The notes under the pieces are model-generated. The model saw only the letters and a program-made list of their open reading frames with translations. It did no database searches and was not told the origin of the DNA. Shown piece by piece: positions 33,608-44,788 of a DNA stretch of 64,000 nucleotides (position 1 is its first letter; every line of letters begins with the position of its first letter). Where the stretch lies: NCBI GenBank assembly GCA_907163345.1, contig CAJQUN010000015.1, positions 7,162,886 through 7,226,885 on the forward strand. The letters are read 5' to 3'. Source of the stretch: Haberlea rhodopensis (Eukaryota > Streptophyta > Magnoliopsida > Lamiales > Gesneriaceae). The translations under genes were made by a program, and so were the position numbers.

Positions 33608-35404
33608 TTGATTGTATTGACCATGAATGAGTATGATATCATTTTGGGTATGGATTGGTTGTCAAAGTATAGTGCTACCATAAATTGTAAGAAAAGGAAG
33701 TGTCATTTCATCCTCCTGGAGAAGAGTCTTTTACTTTTTGTGGGAACAGTGAAAAGGTCTAAAATTCCAGTAATACCAACATTAAAAACACAATGATTAT
33801 TGAATGATGGTTGTGAAGGATATTTAGTAAGTGTTATGAATATTGAGGAGCAACATCTTCCAATCCTTAGTGAGGTACCAGTGGTTCAGGAATATCCAGA
33901 AATATTTCCTGATGAGCTTCATGGGCTACCGACAGATCGTGAGATAGAGTTTGTTATTGACCAGGATCCAGGAACATCTCCAATATCTAAATCTCCATAC
34001 CAAATTGCACCCGCTGAGTTGAAAGAATTGAAGATACAACAACAAGAATTACTGGATAAAGGTTTTGTCAGACCTAGTTTCTCACCTTGGGATGCTCCAG
34101 TCCTATTTTGGCGTAAAAATGGTGGTACAATGAGATTGTGTATTGATTATCGAGAATTAAATAAAGTTACAATCAAGAATAAGTACCAACTACCACGAAT
34201 TGATGATTTATTTGATCAGGTCCAAGGTGTCATTGTATTTTCTAAACTCGATTTGCGGTCTGGATATCATCAATTAAAGATATCATCTCCAAGACTGCAT
34301 TTCGCACGAGCTACGGACATTATGAGTTCTTGGTAATGCCATTTGGGCTGACTAATGCCCTAGCAGCTTTCATGGATTTAATGAATTATGATTTTAAGAA
34401 TTTCCTTGATAAATTTGTTATCATATTTATTGAAGATATCTTGCTTTCCTCAACGACAAAGGAAGAGAATGACACACATTCAAGAATGGTGTTAGAAGTG
34501 CTGAAAGAGAAACATTATATGCTAAATTTAAGAAATATGAATTTTGGTTGGACCAAGTGGTATTTTTGGGACATGTCATATCAGGAGAAGGAATATCATT
34601 AGATCCAAGCAAAGTTGAATCAATTAATAATGGGTCACAACCTATTAGTGCCTCAGACGTTGGAGTTTTCTCGGTCTAGCTGGATACTATCGTAGATATG
34701 TAGAGGGAATTTCCAAGATAGCTTATCCTTTGACACGATTAACTAGAAAAGGTGTGATATTTAAATGGACCAATGCTTGTGAGCAAAGTTTCCAAGATCT
34801 AAAGAAGAGGATGACTTCAGCTTCTATCCTTTCGGTTCTAGCAAGTACTTGAGGCTTTGTAGTGTACAGTGATGCTTCGAAAAATGGGTTGGGGTGCGTA
34901 TTAATGCAAAATGGTAAAGTTATTACATATGCTTCTAGGCAATTGAAGGAATATGATAAGAATTATCCTACACATGTATGGAACTTGCTGCTGTGGTATT
35001 TGCATTGAAAATATGGAGGCATTATCTGTATGATGAATGATGTGAGATTTATAATGATCAATGATCACAAAAGTTTAAAATAATTCTTCACCCATAAAGA
35101 GTTAAATATGAGACAGTGGAGATTGTTGGAGTTGGTGAAGGATTATGATTGCACTATCCACAATGATCCTGGAAATGCTAATGTTGTAGCTGATGTATTA
35201 GGTAGAAAGTCTACACAAAGTATAACAGATTCAGTTCACAAATCAGAGCTGATGGATTTACTGAAAATGAATATAGAACTTGTAGAACATGGAGAAATAG
35301 AGGTAAAACTTGCAGTATTAACACTTCAACCTACTTTGATTTACAGAATTCAACAAGGACAAGAAGTAGAAGAATATCTTTCTAAAGTAAAGAAAGACAA
35401 TATT
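33608..35404 (+). pseudogene. Chromovirus protease end, RT and RNase H
   Basis: MNEYDIILGMDWLSKY marks the protease end. RT runs through YPEIFPDELHGLPTDREIEF, GFVRPSFSPWDAPV, RLCIDYRELNKVTIKNKY, FSKLDLRSGYHQLKI and, after a frameshift near 34300, MPFGLTNALAAFMDLMN. The usual FIDDIL catalytic box reads FIEDIL, an Asp-to-Glu change at a metal-binding residue. RNase H shows VVYSDASKNGLGCVLMQ and FTHKELNMRQWRLLEL. Several stops are present. The frame is interrupted at 35404 by a solo LTR and continues at 37693. Confidence 0.88.
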
Positions 35405-37687
35405 TGTAAGGCCCTCGTACCGTATTATCGAAAATCAGGTTGAGCTTCTCAACAATTATGTGATTCATCTTATGTCAATCATATGATTGAAAATAAACAT
35501 GACGAATATTATCTTTGATAATAACTTGATATCATATTTAACATTTTATAAATGTGATGTCCCGATATTTGCTAATTTTGTTAATTAGTGAGAAATTAAT
35601 TAACGAGAATATAATCTAATTAATGAGAATGGAAATTGATCTTGTATATGTCAATTGACAGTCGGGTCAGAACATGATGAATGAAAAATATATTTTTTGG
35701 AATATTCGGATTAACACCGAAATTTTATTAAAATGATTTAATAAATATAAAATTTGTATTAAATCGAAAGATTTCATTTTTTGTGATTCAAAGAAGGACA
35801 CGAAGTCAGGTGTGGACTGTACATGTGATATACATGCACCAGTACACGGTGAGACCCCGATGTTCATAATTGGTCGGTAATTAATATATATTGGTGTAGG
35901 GTGTAAAACACATAACAAAACGTGCAAAAACACATAATGAATCGCGGACACCTACTAAAAGGTGCGAAAACACACAGTGCTCTCGCGATTCACCGACCAC
36001 CGTGTACTTATCCTCTCCGTTCGCCGCCGTCCGACCACCTCTAGACGAGAACAATATACCACCGTGTTCGCAACTCTCAGGCGAATCTTTCCATACCAGA
36101 TAATCGAAATTTGGTGTTCGAAAAGTGGTTCGATTTGATCTGGAACGATGAAACTCGTGCAGACTAGGGTTTGAGAGATTTTGATTCGATTTCTTCGATT
36201 CAACAACGAATTGGACGAATCCAATGCACCGAATATCTTCCTTGCACCTGGACGAAGGTTTCTACACCAGCCACCGCCTATACCGCCGCCGGAGTTCGCC
36301 GGAATCGCACGAAATCCGTGCGTGAACTGTGTGCGATTTTGGTAAATTTTGATATCTGATTTTTTCGACTTTGCTTCGATAATTACCGGTTAATTTTGAC
36401 TATAATTGTTGAATAATAATTTGAATTGGTGAAAATAATTTAGCAAATTAGATTATGATGTAATCGCATCAATTTAATTACCTTAAATTGATTAAGCTGT
36501 GACTAAAATTGATAACCCATTTTTAATGATTGGTTTATTGAATTGTGAATATATATTGATATACAGTGACTACTTCGACCCTACAAAGCTCAAGTACTCC
36601 TGTAGATCGAGAAAGAAAGGTATGTTGCGATCGGGTAACATACGACAGGTATCTGTATCATTTGATATATGATTTGTTGACTTCTGTGAATTATGTGAGA
36701 TTATGTGGCTACGTGATTTTATTGAAATTATGTGGCATTCATAGCATTCATGAATTGGCACATCGGTGTATGAAATTAAATGTTTTGTTAACACACATCA
36801 GTTTTATACATACATCGATGCATGACATTGCACGTTGAGCTATGATCCTTAAATACCCTGTTTATTTCTGGATTCTGGGATAATCATTGGAGATTGGTAC
36901 CGCGATACTATGACCGGCATTAAATGGCCCGAAAGGTATAGGGAATCGTGGTCTCCTCTGATTACCATGATTTGTTGAGACGAGGGATTGGTGGCACCTT
37001 GCTGATGTCATCATGTGTATGTCCCTGACTATGTCGAGACTTGGGATGTGATGACGCTTTGACGACGCATCACTGATGATCCCTTATGCTTGGCAGGCTC
37101 GAGCTATGATGATTTGCTAGCGATTTGATTGATTCTGATACACTCAGTGGATGGGTGATTGACCTGATACCGGCATGACATGACATGGCATGCATTGCAC
37201 ATTGCATCATATATCACATTTTATAGATACATGTTGTATATTCCATGATCGTTCCATATTGGGCTTTTGCTCACCCCCAAGGGGGGCTGTTGTTGTCTTT
37301 GTGTGTGGACAATGGCAGGTGATACAGGTGACCAGGACGCCAGAGAGGGCACGTCCGGTGGGAGTCACACTTGAGGTTTTACTCTTGTTTATCCCAGTAG
37401 TCTTTGTACCAGGGATGTATCCCTGTAGTGTGATGAGTCTATGTATATTTCATTTATGTTAGCCTAGTTTGATTTACGTATGCTGGTTTATGTTGATGGA
37501 TATGCAACTGGTAGTATATATATATTTTCAGTAGATGTTGATTTGAGTTGGTGGTATGTTCCTCGTGCGATGAGGCCATGCCAAAATTTTTAGGGCCACA
37601 TGTTAATAAATGTTAAACAAATCTTCCGCTGTTTACGCTATAATTATCATTGTGTGATAATCACATTATTAGGATTGGGCCCTCACA
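35405..37687 (+). mobile_element. Solo gypsy LTR with 5-bp TSD ATATT, inserted in pol
   Basis: It starts TGTAAGGCCCTCG and ends GGGCCCTCACA. ATATT flanks it at 35400-35404 and 37688-37692. The pol frame (KVKKDNI) stops at the left edge and resumes as SGTTSVLTLSHNAV at the right edge, so this is a clean insertion. The body includes a promoter-like region and several blocks common to the other LTRs in the window. No internal region or second LTR is present. Confidence 0.9.
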
Positions 37688-37803
37688 ATATTTCAGGGAC
37701 AACTTCTGTTTTAACACTTAGTCATAATGCTGTCCTACAAAGACAATATTTCAGGGACAACTTCTGTTTTAACACTTAGTCATAATGCTGTCCTACAGTT
37801 CAA
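37688..37803 (+). repeat. 58-bp tandem duplication beside the solo LTR
   Basis: ATATTTCAGGGACAACTTC through GCTGTCCTACA occurs at 37688-37745 and again at 37746-37803. The bases AAGACA that precede the second copy also precede the LTR at 35394-35399. The duplication therefore existed before the LTR landed in its first copy. Confidence 0.85.
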
Positions 37804-38943
37804 AGGACGATTGTGTGTGCCTAACGTGGAAAATATGTGGGAAAGTACTTTGACAGAGGCTCATTCGACCCCCTGTTCAGTACATCTAGGAGCAACAAAA
37901 AATGTCTATTAAAGATGCATTATTGGTGACCGGATATGAAAAGGGATATTGCACAATATGTAGAACAATATTTAACATGTCAATAGGTAAATACAGAACA
38001 TCAAAGCCAGCAGGAACCTTACCGCCTTTACTCATTCCAGAATGGAATTGAGAAAGAATTACGATTGATTTTGTTACAGGTCTGCCGAAGACTGTTAAAG
38101 GATATGGTGCTATTTGGGTTGCTTTTCATAGATTAACCAAAGCTGCTCATTTCCTTCCGATTTGTTCTACATATTCCATGGATCGATATGCACAGATATA
38201 TATCCAGGAGATTGTGAGACTTCATGGTGTACCCCTATCAATTACTGCTGAGAGGGATTCAAGATTTTTGTCTACATTTGGGAGAAGTCTACAAAAGCAT
38301 TAGGAACACAATTGGCATTCAATACTGGATATCATCTCCAAACTGATGGACAATCGAATCATATAGATTTTCGAAGATATGCTAAGAGCTTGTGTGCTAG
38401 ATTTTCAAGGCCATTGGAGCAAATTTATTCCTTTAATTAAATTTGTCTATAACAACAATTATCAGACCACCATAGGAAATGGCTCCTTATGAGGCATTAT
38501 ATGGCAGAAAATACAGATCTCCAGTGCATTGAGATGATTGGGGAAAATAAACTTTTAGGCCCAGATATGATTTGAGAAATGAAAGAAGCTGTCAGAAATT
38601 CGGCAGAGAATGCAAATTGCCCAGAGCCAGCAGATAAGCTATGCAATAGAAGGAGAAGAATGCTTGATTTTGTTGTAAGGGGTCAAGTATTTTTGAAAGT
38701 GCTCCAATGAAAGGAATTATGTGGTTTGGAAAGAAAGGAAAGCTCAGTCCTAGATATATTGGTCCATTTTTGGTGATTCAAAGAATTGGCGATGTTGCTT
38801 ACAAAGTCGATCTACCCGAATCAATGTCACAGATACACAATGTGTTCCATGTGTCTATTTCGAGAAAATATGTTGCTAATCCGTCTCATATTCTGAAAAA
38901 TGAACCAATGGAATTAAAACAGATTTATTGCTACAAGAAGTGA
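37804..38943 (+). pseudogene. Chromovirus integrase, decayed
   Basis: LQFKGRLCVPNVENMWES and EAHSTPCSVHLGATK are the pre-integrase zinc region. Between 37900 and 38700 the core can be followed only through short frames (for example GLPKTVKGYGA and AAHFLP). Near 38707 an open segment reads FGKKGKLSPRYIGPFLVI then AYKVDLPESMSQIHNVFHV, the conserved integrase C-terminal region of chromoviruses. I see no chromodomain after it. Many stops are present. Confidence 0.82.
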
Positions 38944-39101
38944 AACAACTCAGAAATATAATTCTATTGTCAAGGTGCTATGGAGAAATCAATCAATAGA
39001 AAAAGCTACTTGGGAAAGATATGATTAAATGAGAACTAAATATCCAGTGCTCTTCCGGTAAGTAAAATTTTCGGGACGAAATTTTTGTGAGGTGGGGATA
39101 A

Positions 39102-39522
39102 TGTAATACTTGAGTCTAATACTTGAATCTATATTTGAGATATGTGTTAGACCGTCATGAATTCTAGTATAACGGCTTAAATATTCGCCAAAATATGACG
39201 AGATCAATTTTATTAAAAATATGACTCGTAGGACTACTACTTTCATGTTTTGAGTTTTTAGCTATTTTTGCCTGAAGAATGAGAAAGTTAATCTTGAAAT
39301 GTATTGTGCGTCTGCATGTACACATCTGCGTGTACATGTCTTGATTTTTAGATGTATTGAAATTATTGTTGTGTCTCCAAATGTTATACAAATAGAGGAG
39401 ATTCTTACACAACAACCCTGAGGATTTTTGTCGGATGTTGCGCCAAAGGTCCCTGTGGGTTGATATGTTTACATAGCTATATATAACTTATAGTATAGTA
39501 ACTATGATTTGGGGGTGTGACA
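39102..39522 (+). mobile_element. 3' LTR of the chromovirus-like element
   Basis: It begins TGTAATACTTGAGTC after the tract TTTTCGGGACGAAAT ... GAGGTGGGGATAA, the usual end of chromovirus internal regions. It ends GGGGGTGTGACA. The length is 421 bp. Its first 360 bp match the fragment at 31204-31590. Confidence 0.8.
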
Positions 39523-40177
39523 TCCCCTCCAAAAAAAAAAGACAAATAAAGTGCAACTTTTGCTCATGGGCATGGATGAAGAAATTGAATCAGGTGTGGG
39601 TCCTGATTCGAACCGCAAACATAAAATCTTGCCAATTATGGTTTATCAAATTATAGTTGAATATTTTTGTGAGTATTGATATCTGGGTCGAGACTCGCAT
39701 CCAATCAATACAAGAATTTCTCGGGTTGGATGCATTTGTAACGGGTCATCCGCCACTTCAAGGCGCAGGCCCTTTTTTAATGTCCTTTGCATGTGAATGT
39801 AAATATTTTTAGTGTAATTTATGTGAATTTAAAATTTAAATTTATTTTGCCATATTAAACGAGATGGGGTGTAAAATAATCTGCTTGCACGTGTCCTCTC
39901 TCCTCAAGTCTTCACTTCATTCCATTATTGGCACTCGATATCATTAATGAACTGTCATTTCTTTGACTGTCTTTTGCATCTCTTACCCAAGTTCTAGTTT
40001 TTCATTGTGTGCCATTTTCTTGAGGTGAAGCCATAGATTTAATGAGTTGTATGAGAAATAAGAGAGGAACAGCAGAGGCCCTTGTAGCAAGATTGATTTT
40101 TTTCATCGGGGGTCCGAAAACTTTTGGAGTTGAGTGATTTTTCCATCTGGGGATTCAAGTTTTTTTCTCGTGATAAT
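39523..40177 (+). promoter_or_regulatory. Upstream region of the host gene; no defined element recognised
   Basis: About 650 bp separate the chromovirus LTR from the host start codon. No mobile element was recognised here. I cannot point to a convincing TATA box. The last 150 bp before the ATG are presumably promoter and 5' leader by position only. Confidence 0.35.
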
Positions 40178-41356
40178 ATGGTGATGGAAGTTGTGCATGA
40201 AGATATGGGGGAAGGTGCCATGCAATGTGTAAGTCATCCTTACAAAAACAGCACCCCGGGTGGGATCTGTGCTTTTTGCCTTCAAGAAAAGCTTGGAAAT
40301 CTCATCTCTTCCCCGTTTTCTGTAGCTGTTTGCCCCTCTTCTTCTTCATCGCCATCTCCTTCATTTAGATCTGATATTTGGGGTAGCAGAAGCGTCACCG
40401 CCGCCGCTTTAAGCGGCGGTTCCACCCTCCAGCTCCGCTCCATTGCTTCTTCATCATCTACCGACAATCAGAGTGGGGACAGTGATTGTAGCTACCATGG
40501 CTATTACACAAGGAGATCAAAACTTCCTCTTGTTTGGACTCGCAAGACAAAGAAGAAGGATGGAGTGATGGGGAACGCAGATTCCGCCAGCATTGTTTTC
40601 AAGAGAAGCAAGTCTACCACGACTCCAAGAAGAGGTATGCATATCTTGAACTATCCTGAAGATTACAGACCTCATGCAAGAGGATTTTGGTCATTTCTTT
40701 ACTTGTCCAAGAATTCTACCGCTAAGAATAGTGATACCCACCATAAAGATTTGAACTTTACATCCGCAACACCTAGTACTGTTGGATCCTCATCTGCTAT
40801 CAGATCAATGGAGGAAAAAAGGGAAGATTTTGTGGTGATTGACGAAAATGAGAGCCCTTCCGTTGATAGAAAGGTGTCAAGATCCAGATCTGTTGGGTGT
40901 GGGAGTAGGAGGTTTTCAGGGGACTTCTTTGAGAGGATTTCAACTGGGTTTGGGGATTGTACTCTCCGCAGAGTAGAGTCTCACAGAGAAGGCAAGTCTA
41001 AGCTGCCCCCACTGCATAGAAATGGTGGTAGCAATACCAAAAATGGGCAGGATTGCATTAAAGAAAGAGTAAAATGTGGTGGGATTTTCAGTGGTTTTAC
41101 GATAACTTCATCTTCTTCATACTTGGTTTCATCTTCAACTGAGGAGGATAACAATGTAAATGTGAAAACATCATATGCAACTCATTCATCAATGAAGCAT
41201 ATTTCCCATGGAAGGAGTAAAAGCTGGGTATGGGCATTTGCAAGCCCAATGAGAGCTTTTGTTAAGCCTTCTGCTGGAAAAAGGGGTGATGCTTCAACTA
41301 AAAATGTCTCTCCTAATCTGGATGCGATTCCTTCATTGCTAGCTGTGAGTGGCTGA
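40178..41356 (+). CDS. Single-exon host gene, syringolide-induced protein 14-1-1-like
   Basis: This is an uninterrupted 392-codon frame. I chose the ATG at 40178 (MVMEVVHEDMGEG) because upstream in-frame codons offer only TTG and the family N-terminus begins with this phrase; the ATG at 40184 is an alternative. Residues 17-39 form a Cys/His cluster (C17, H20, C31, C34) within GGICAFCLQEKLG, which might bind a metal. The remainder is Ser-rich and basic, with patches TRKTKKKDG and KVSRSRSVGCGSRRFSG, and a conserved-looking tail SKSWVWAFASPMRAF (about residues 347-361). No signal peptide or membrane span is seen. I recall a plant family annotated syringolide-induced 14-1-1 with this N-terminus; its biochemical role is not established. 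The neighbours are all repeats. Confidence 0.8.
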   Translation: MVMEVVHEDMGEGAMQCVSHPYKNSTPGGICAFCLQEKLGNLISSPFSVAVCPSSSSSPSPSFRSDIWGSRSVTAAALSGGSTLQLRSIASSSSTDNQSGDSDCSYHGYYTRRSKLPLVWTRKTKKKDGVMGNADSASIVFKRSKSTTTPRRGMHILNYPEDYRPHARGFWSFLYLSKNSTAKNSDTHHKDLNFTSATPSTVGSSSAIRSMEEKREDFVVIDENESPSVDRKVSRSRSVGCGSRRFSGDFFERISTGFGDCTLRRVESHREGKSKLPPLHRNGGSNTKNGQDCIKERVKCGGIFSGFTITSSSSYLVSSSTEEDNNVNVKTSYATHSSMKHISHGRSKSWVWAFASPMRAFVKPSAGKRGDASTKNVSPNLDAIPSLLAVSG

Positions 41357-41595
41357 AAACAAGAGGTTTTTTCATGTTCCTTACTGTGGTTATCACTATG
41401 TTAATCCAATATGCTTGGTCAGTTCTATCATTGTTCGGCACCTATTCACTTTGCGATCTTAATTTCATTTGTTTCAAATTGTTTTGTCGTTAAAAGTTGA
41501 GGCTCTAGGCATTGTGTTTAAGCTCTGTAATTCAGTGTGATCTGGATATGAGTTACTTAAATATAGTTGAATATTTTAGTTTGTGTGTATATATA

Positions 41596-42530
41596 AGATG
41601 GAGGTTCATATGGAAAGCAAACATTGCAAATAAAAGCAAGCTTTTCTTTTGGAGGGCATGTCGTGGAATACTTCCGACTTTACAAGTTCTGGCTAACAGA
41701 CATATTGTGGAAGTTAAGTTTTGTGATATCTGCCTAACAAAAGAAGAATCAGTGTTACATGTTGTAAAGATTGCTAGGCTTTGTTGGGCTTGTACACATA
41801 TTCAAAACCAACATATTTCATCAACATTCTCCGACATGAAGGATTGTCTTTGCCATCTGCACGAAAATCTGACCACAGACCACATTGGTCTTGCACTAAT
41901 TATATGTTGGACACATTGGAATCAAAGAAAAAGAAGATTGAAAGGCAACTGCAGGTTTGATGCGAAAGGATGTATGGATTTCGCAATAGACTATATGAGA
42001 CAATTCAAGTCTGCCATAAATATCCATATTTACATCCAACACTCACTACTCCAACTTGTTGGCAGAAACCTCCAATAGGTATTGTCAAAATTAATTGCGA
42101 TGCAACGATCTTCAATTAAGGAAATCAGCAGGTTTCAGGATCATTGCTAGAGACCATAATGGACAATATGTAGCTTGGATCAGCAAACATTTCCCTTCCA
42201 TCGTAAATGCAGAACTGGCCGAAGTATTGGCTTTAAGGGAGGCAATTGTATTGGCATCCCAGTATGGATGGACCTCAAATAATTATAGAAAGTGATTGTA
42301 AGAACGTTATACACGTAGTAAATCACATTCTGAAAATCTGTCACACATCGGCCATATAATATCTGATATTCATAGACTTATAATAGAGTTTTCAATGGCA
42401 AAAGCACATATAATTCGAAGAAGCGGAAATGAAGCGGCACATAAGCTAGCAAAAAATGCATTAGTATCGACTTTTGGATCATCAAATTATCCGGACTTTA
42501 TTCGTACTATTGTAAATGATGAAGCTTCGC
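41596..42530 (+). pseudogene. LINE-type RT zinc-binding and RNase H remnant
   Basis: The first part reads IWKANIANKSKLFFWRAC, GILPTLQVLANRHI and FCDICLTKEESVLHVV, the zf-RVT domain of plant non-LTR elements (C-D-I-C with downstream His). After a stop at 42076 and frameshifts, AGFRIIARDHNGQYVAWIS, NAELAEVLALREAI and ESDCKNVI identify a plant-type RNase H1 domain. HIIRRSGNEAAHKLA is its C-terminal conserved block. The reverse transcriptase core is missing upstream. It could alternatively be a decayed stand-alone RNase H-like gene, but the zf-RVT favours a LINE. Confidence 0.8.
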
Positions 42531-42950
42531 GTATATATATATATATGGTATTTGCCAATGAATTGCTGTGATTTTCCAAATATGCATAGTAAAATGCCCA
42601 TTAGTGATATCACGTGTGAGTAAAATGGCAATTAATAATATCACATGAGGTAAATTGCCACTTACTCAAAATTTAATTAAAGGGACGGGCACACATGTCA
42701 CTATTTTTGCATTTGCAAGGCGTGAAGACCCGACCCTATCCCCCACACCACCCCACAAATTGCTTTGTCAAATCATCAAAGGTAAATCAAAGGAAGAAGA
42801 AAAATCAGCCTCAAGTTTAGTCAAAATGTTGCACATGTATGGTATGCGAGGACAAAATACATTGTCTTAGTATTTATAATACCAATAATACCTTTAAATT
42901 TTTATTTATTATTCGTAAGTATCACATTCCTAAAAAAATGATACTTCATG
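42531..42950. other. Spacer with TA run, no gene seen
   Basis: It contains a short (TA)n run at 42533-42547 and a repeated phrase built on AATGCCCATTAGTGATATCAC (42594 and 42628, diverged). A 71-codon plus-strand frame near 42655 is not convincing. Confidence 0.45.
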
Positions 42951-43022
42951 AATAATTCTCTAGTTCAATAGAGGACGTATAAGCTGAGCTTTATATATAT
43001 ATTAGACCATATATATAAGAGC

Positions 43023-43058
43023 CGTAAAGTTATTGTTCTAATGAACAGTAACTTTACG
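43023..43058. repeat. 36-bp inverted repeat, GAACAGTAAC type
   Basis: The arms CGTAAAGTTATTGTTC and GAACAGTAACTTTACG pair with one mismatch around a 4-nt loop. It is related to the hairpin at 43397-43432. Confidence 0.85.
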
Positions 43059-43146
43059 TCCTTTTTCTTTTTTTTTTTTCTTTTTTTTTTCTTTTTTCTT
43101 TTGTATTTTCTTTTATTTTTGTTATTTATTATTTTATATCGGGTAT

Positions 43147-43815
43147 TGGTCCCATGAACAATAAACGTCAATCTTATTTTCTTTTATTTTGTTATTTATT
43201 ATTTTTTTGCATGAGTACTGATTTGTTTGAAAAGATTTGACCACTTATCTCAATTTTTAAAATTCAAAATGTTTTCTTTTTATTTTTTTTAGAAAAAAAC
43301 TTGTTGTTTTTGTCAAGTATGACTTGATTTTAAAAAAGCAGAGAGTTCAAAATAGGATATCGTTGTGGCAAATTTTGTTATTTAGTATTTAAGCCGCGTA
43401 TGGTTACTGTTCCAATGAACAGTAACCATACGTTTTTTTTATTTTTTTATTTCTTTTTTCTTTTGTTTTTTTTCTTTTATTTTTGTTATTTATTATTTTT
43501 TGCATCGAGTATTGTTCCTATGAACAGTAAACATCTATCCTATTTTCTTTTATTTTTGTTATTTATTATTATTTTGTAAAAATACGGATTTGTTTGGAAA
43601 GATTTGATCTTTGCCCCAATAGTACATCCATCTTATCACAAATTTTTTTCTTTTGTTTTTTCTTTTATTTTGTTATTTATTATTTTTTTGCATCAGGTAT
43701 GAACAGTAAACGTCCATCCTATTTTCTTTTATTTTTGTTATTTATTATTATTTTGTATAAATACGGATTTGTTTGGAAAGATTTGATCTTTGCCCCAATA
43801 GTGCATCCCTCTCAT
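43147..43815. repeat. Diverged tandem repeats of about 183 bp
   Basis: The phrase ATGAACAGTAAACGTC ... TATTTTCTTTTATTTT ... GGATTTGTTTGGAAAGATT ... TTTGCCCCAATAGT recurs at about 43160, 43515 and 43698. Long C/T-rich runs lie between the copies. Confidence 0.75.
43397..43432. repeat. Perfect 36-bp hairpin
   Basis: CGTATGGTTACTGTTC (43397-43412) and GAACAGTAACCATACG (43417-43432) are exact complements with a CAAT loop. It has no poly-T context that would make it a bacterial-type terminator. It is more likely a foldback unit of the surrounding repeat. Confidence 0.9.
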
Positions 43816-44788
43816 CTTAATTGTTTTAAATTTAAAATGTTTTCTTTTTTTAGAAAAAATCTTGTTGATTTTGTCAAGTATGAATTGATTTAAAAAAAAA
43901 ACAGAGAGTTTAAAACATATTTTCGTCGTGGCAAACTTTAATAATAATTTTTTATATGAGCTGACTTCAAAAAAACAGAGAGTTCAAAATATGTTTTCGT
44001 CGTGACAAACTTTAATAATAATTTTTATAAATATTCGGCATGATGAATTTTTGGTAGATTACAGGTCGTTAGTTTTGCTTGTTTGTATACATTTTGATTT
44101 TTGGCTTACTAATGACATATTGCTAATATGTGCTTGTTCTCGACTAACTATATATTATTATATAATAATAAATATAATAATAATAAATAATAAGTGTGTA
44201 AGAGTTTGGAATAGTACTATTGCAAGGAATAGTAATGAATAGTATTTCACTATTTATTACAATTATTTTTCTTAAAAATGTTTTTTTTTTCAAAAATTTA
44301 TTTTTGTTGATGTGCGGGTTTAACCTGAACCGACATGAAAAAATATATATTAATCGATTGTTGATACGCGCAACTTCAATTTATAGTAAGATGAACATCA
44401 TGTTTTTTTTTTTTTAAAAGTTAGAGTCGGTCCTTTGGTTATTTTTTTCCATGCAATTACAGTAGCATGCTCGCTTTAATTTTTTTTGTTGATGACCAGA
44501 TTTGGCCTAACCAACTAGGAAAAAAATATCTTAATCGGTTGTTCATGCGCAGAACTTCAAATGTTTTTTTTTCAGTTTTTAGAGAGATGAGCATCATTTT
44601 TTAAAAAAAAAGTTAGAGCAAGTCCTTTGGTCATTTTTTTCCAATTCAATTACAGTAGCATTGTCGTTTTTTTTAAAAATGTTTGTTAAAATAAGTTATT
44701 TGAAATGTTATTTTCGATCAATTTAAGAAAAAATTGATCAACATGTTGGTACCTGGCACCGCACCTTGTGCGGTGCCAATAAACTAGT

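Larger units (their letters stand above)
42990..44788. mobile_element. Repeat block ending in a Helitron-like 3' terminus
   Basis: The right end has a 9-bp stem hairpin, GGCACCGCA-CCTTG-TGCGGTGCC (44755-44777), then six bases and CTAG (44784-44787) followed by T. This is the CTRR terminus and AT target preference of Helitrons. Upstream are tandem repeats of about 183 bp (43147-43815, and again 44300-44690), as many non-autonomous Helitrons carry near the 3' end. The 5' TC terminus was not located, so the left limit is only where the repeats start. Confidence 0.55.

Noticed and set aside
35553..37687. LTR start at TGTGATGTCCCG (35553)
   Set aside because: Starting at 35405 gives an exact ATATT target duplication and restores the pol frame; 35553 gives neither.
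40124..40177. Earlier TTG start for the host gene
   Set aside because: Plant nuclear genes rarely start at TTG, and the ATG at 40178 begins the phrase that I associate with the family N-terminus.
43065..43110. T-rich run after the 36-bp hairpin as a transcription terminator
   Set aside because: Rho-independent terminators are bacterial; similar T/C runs are spread through the whole repeat block.
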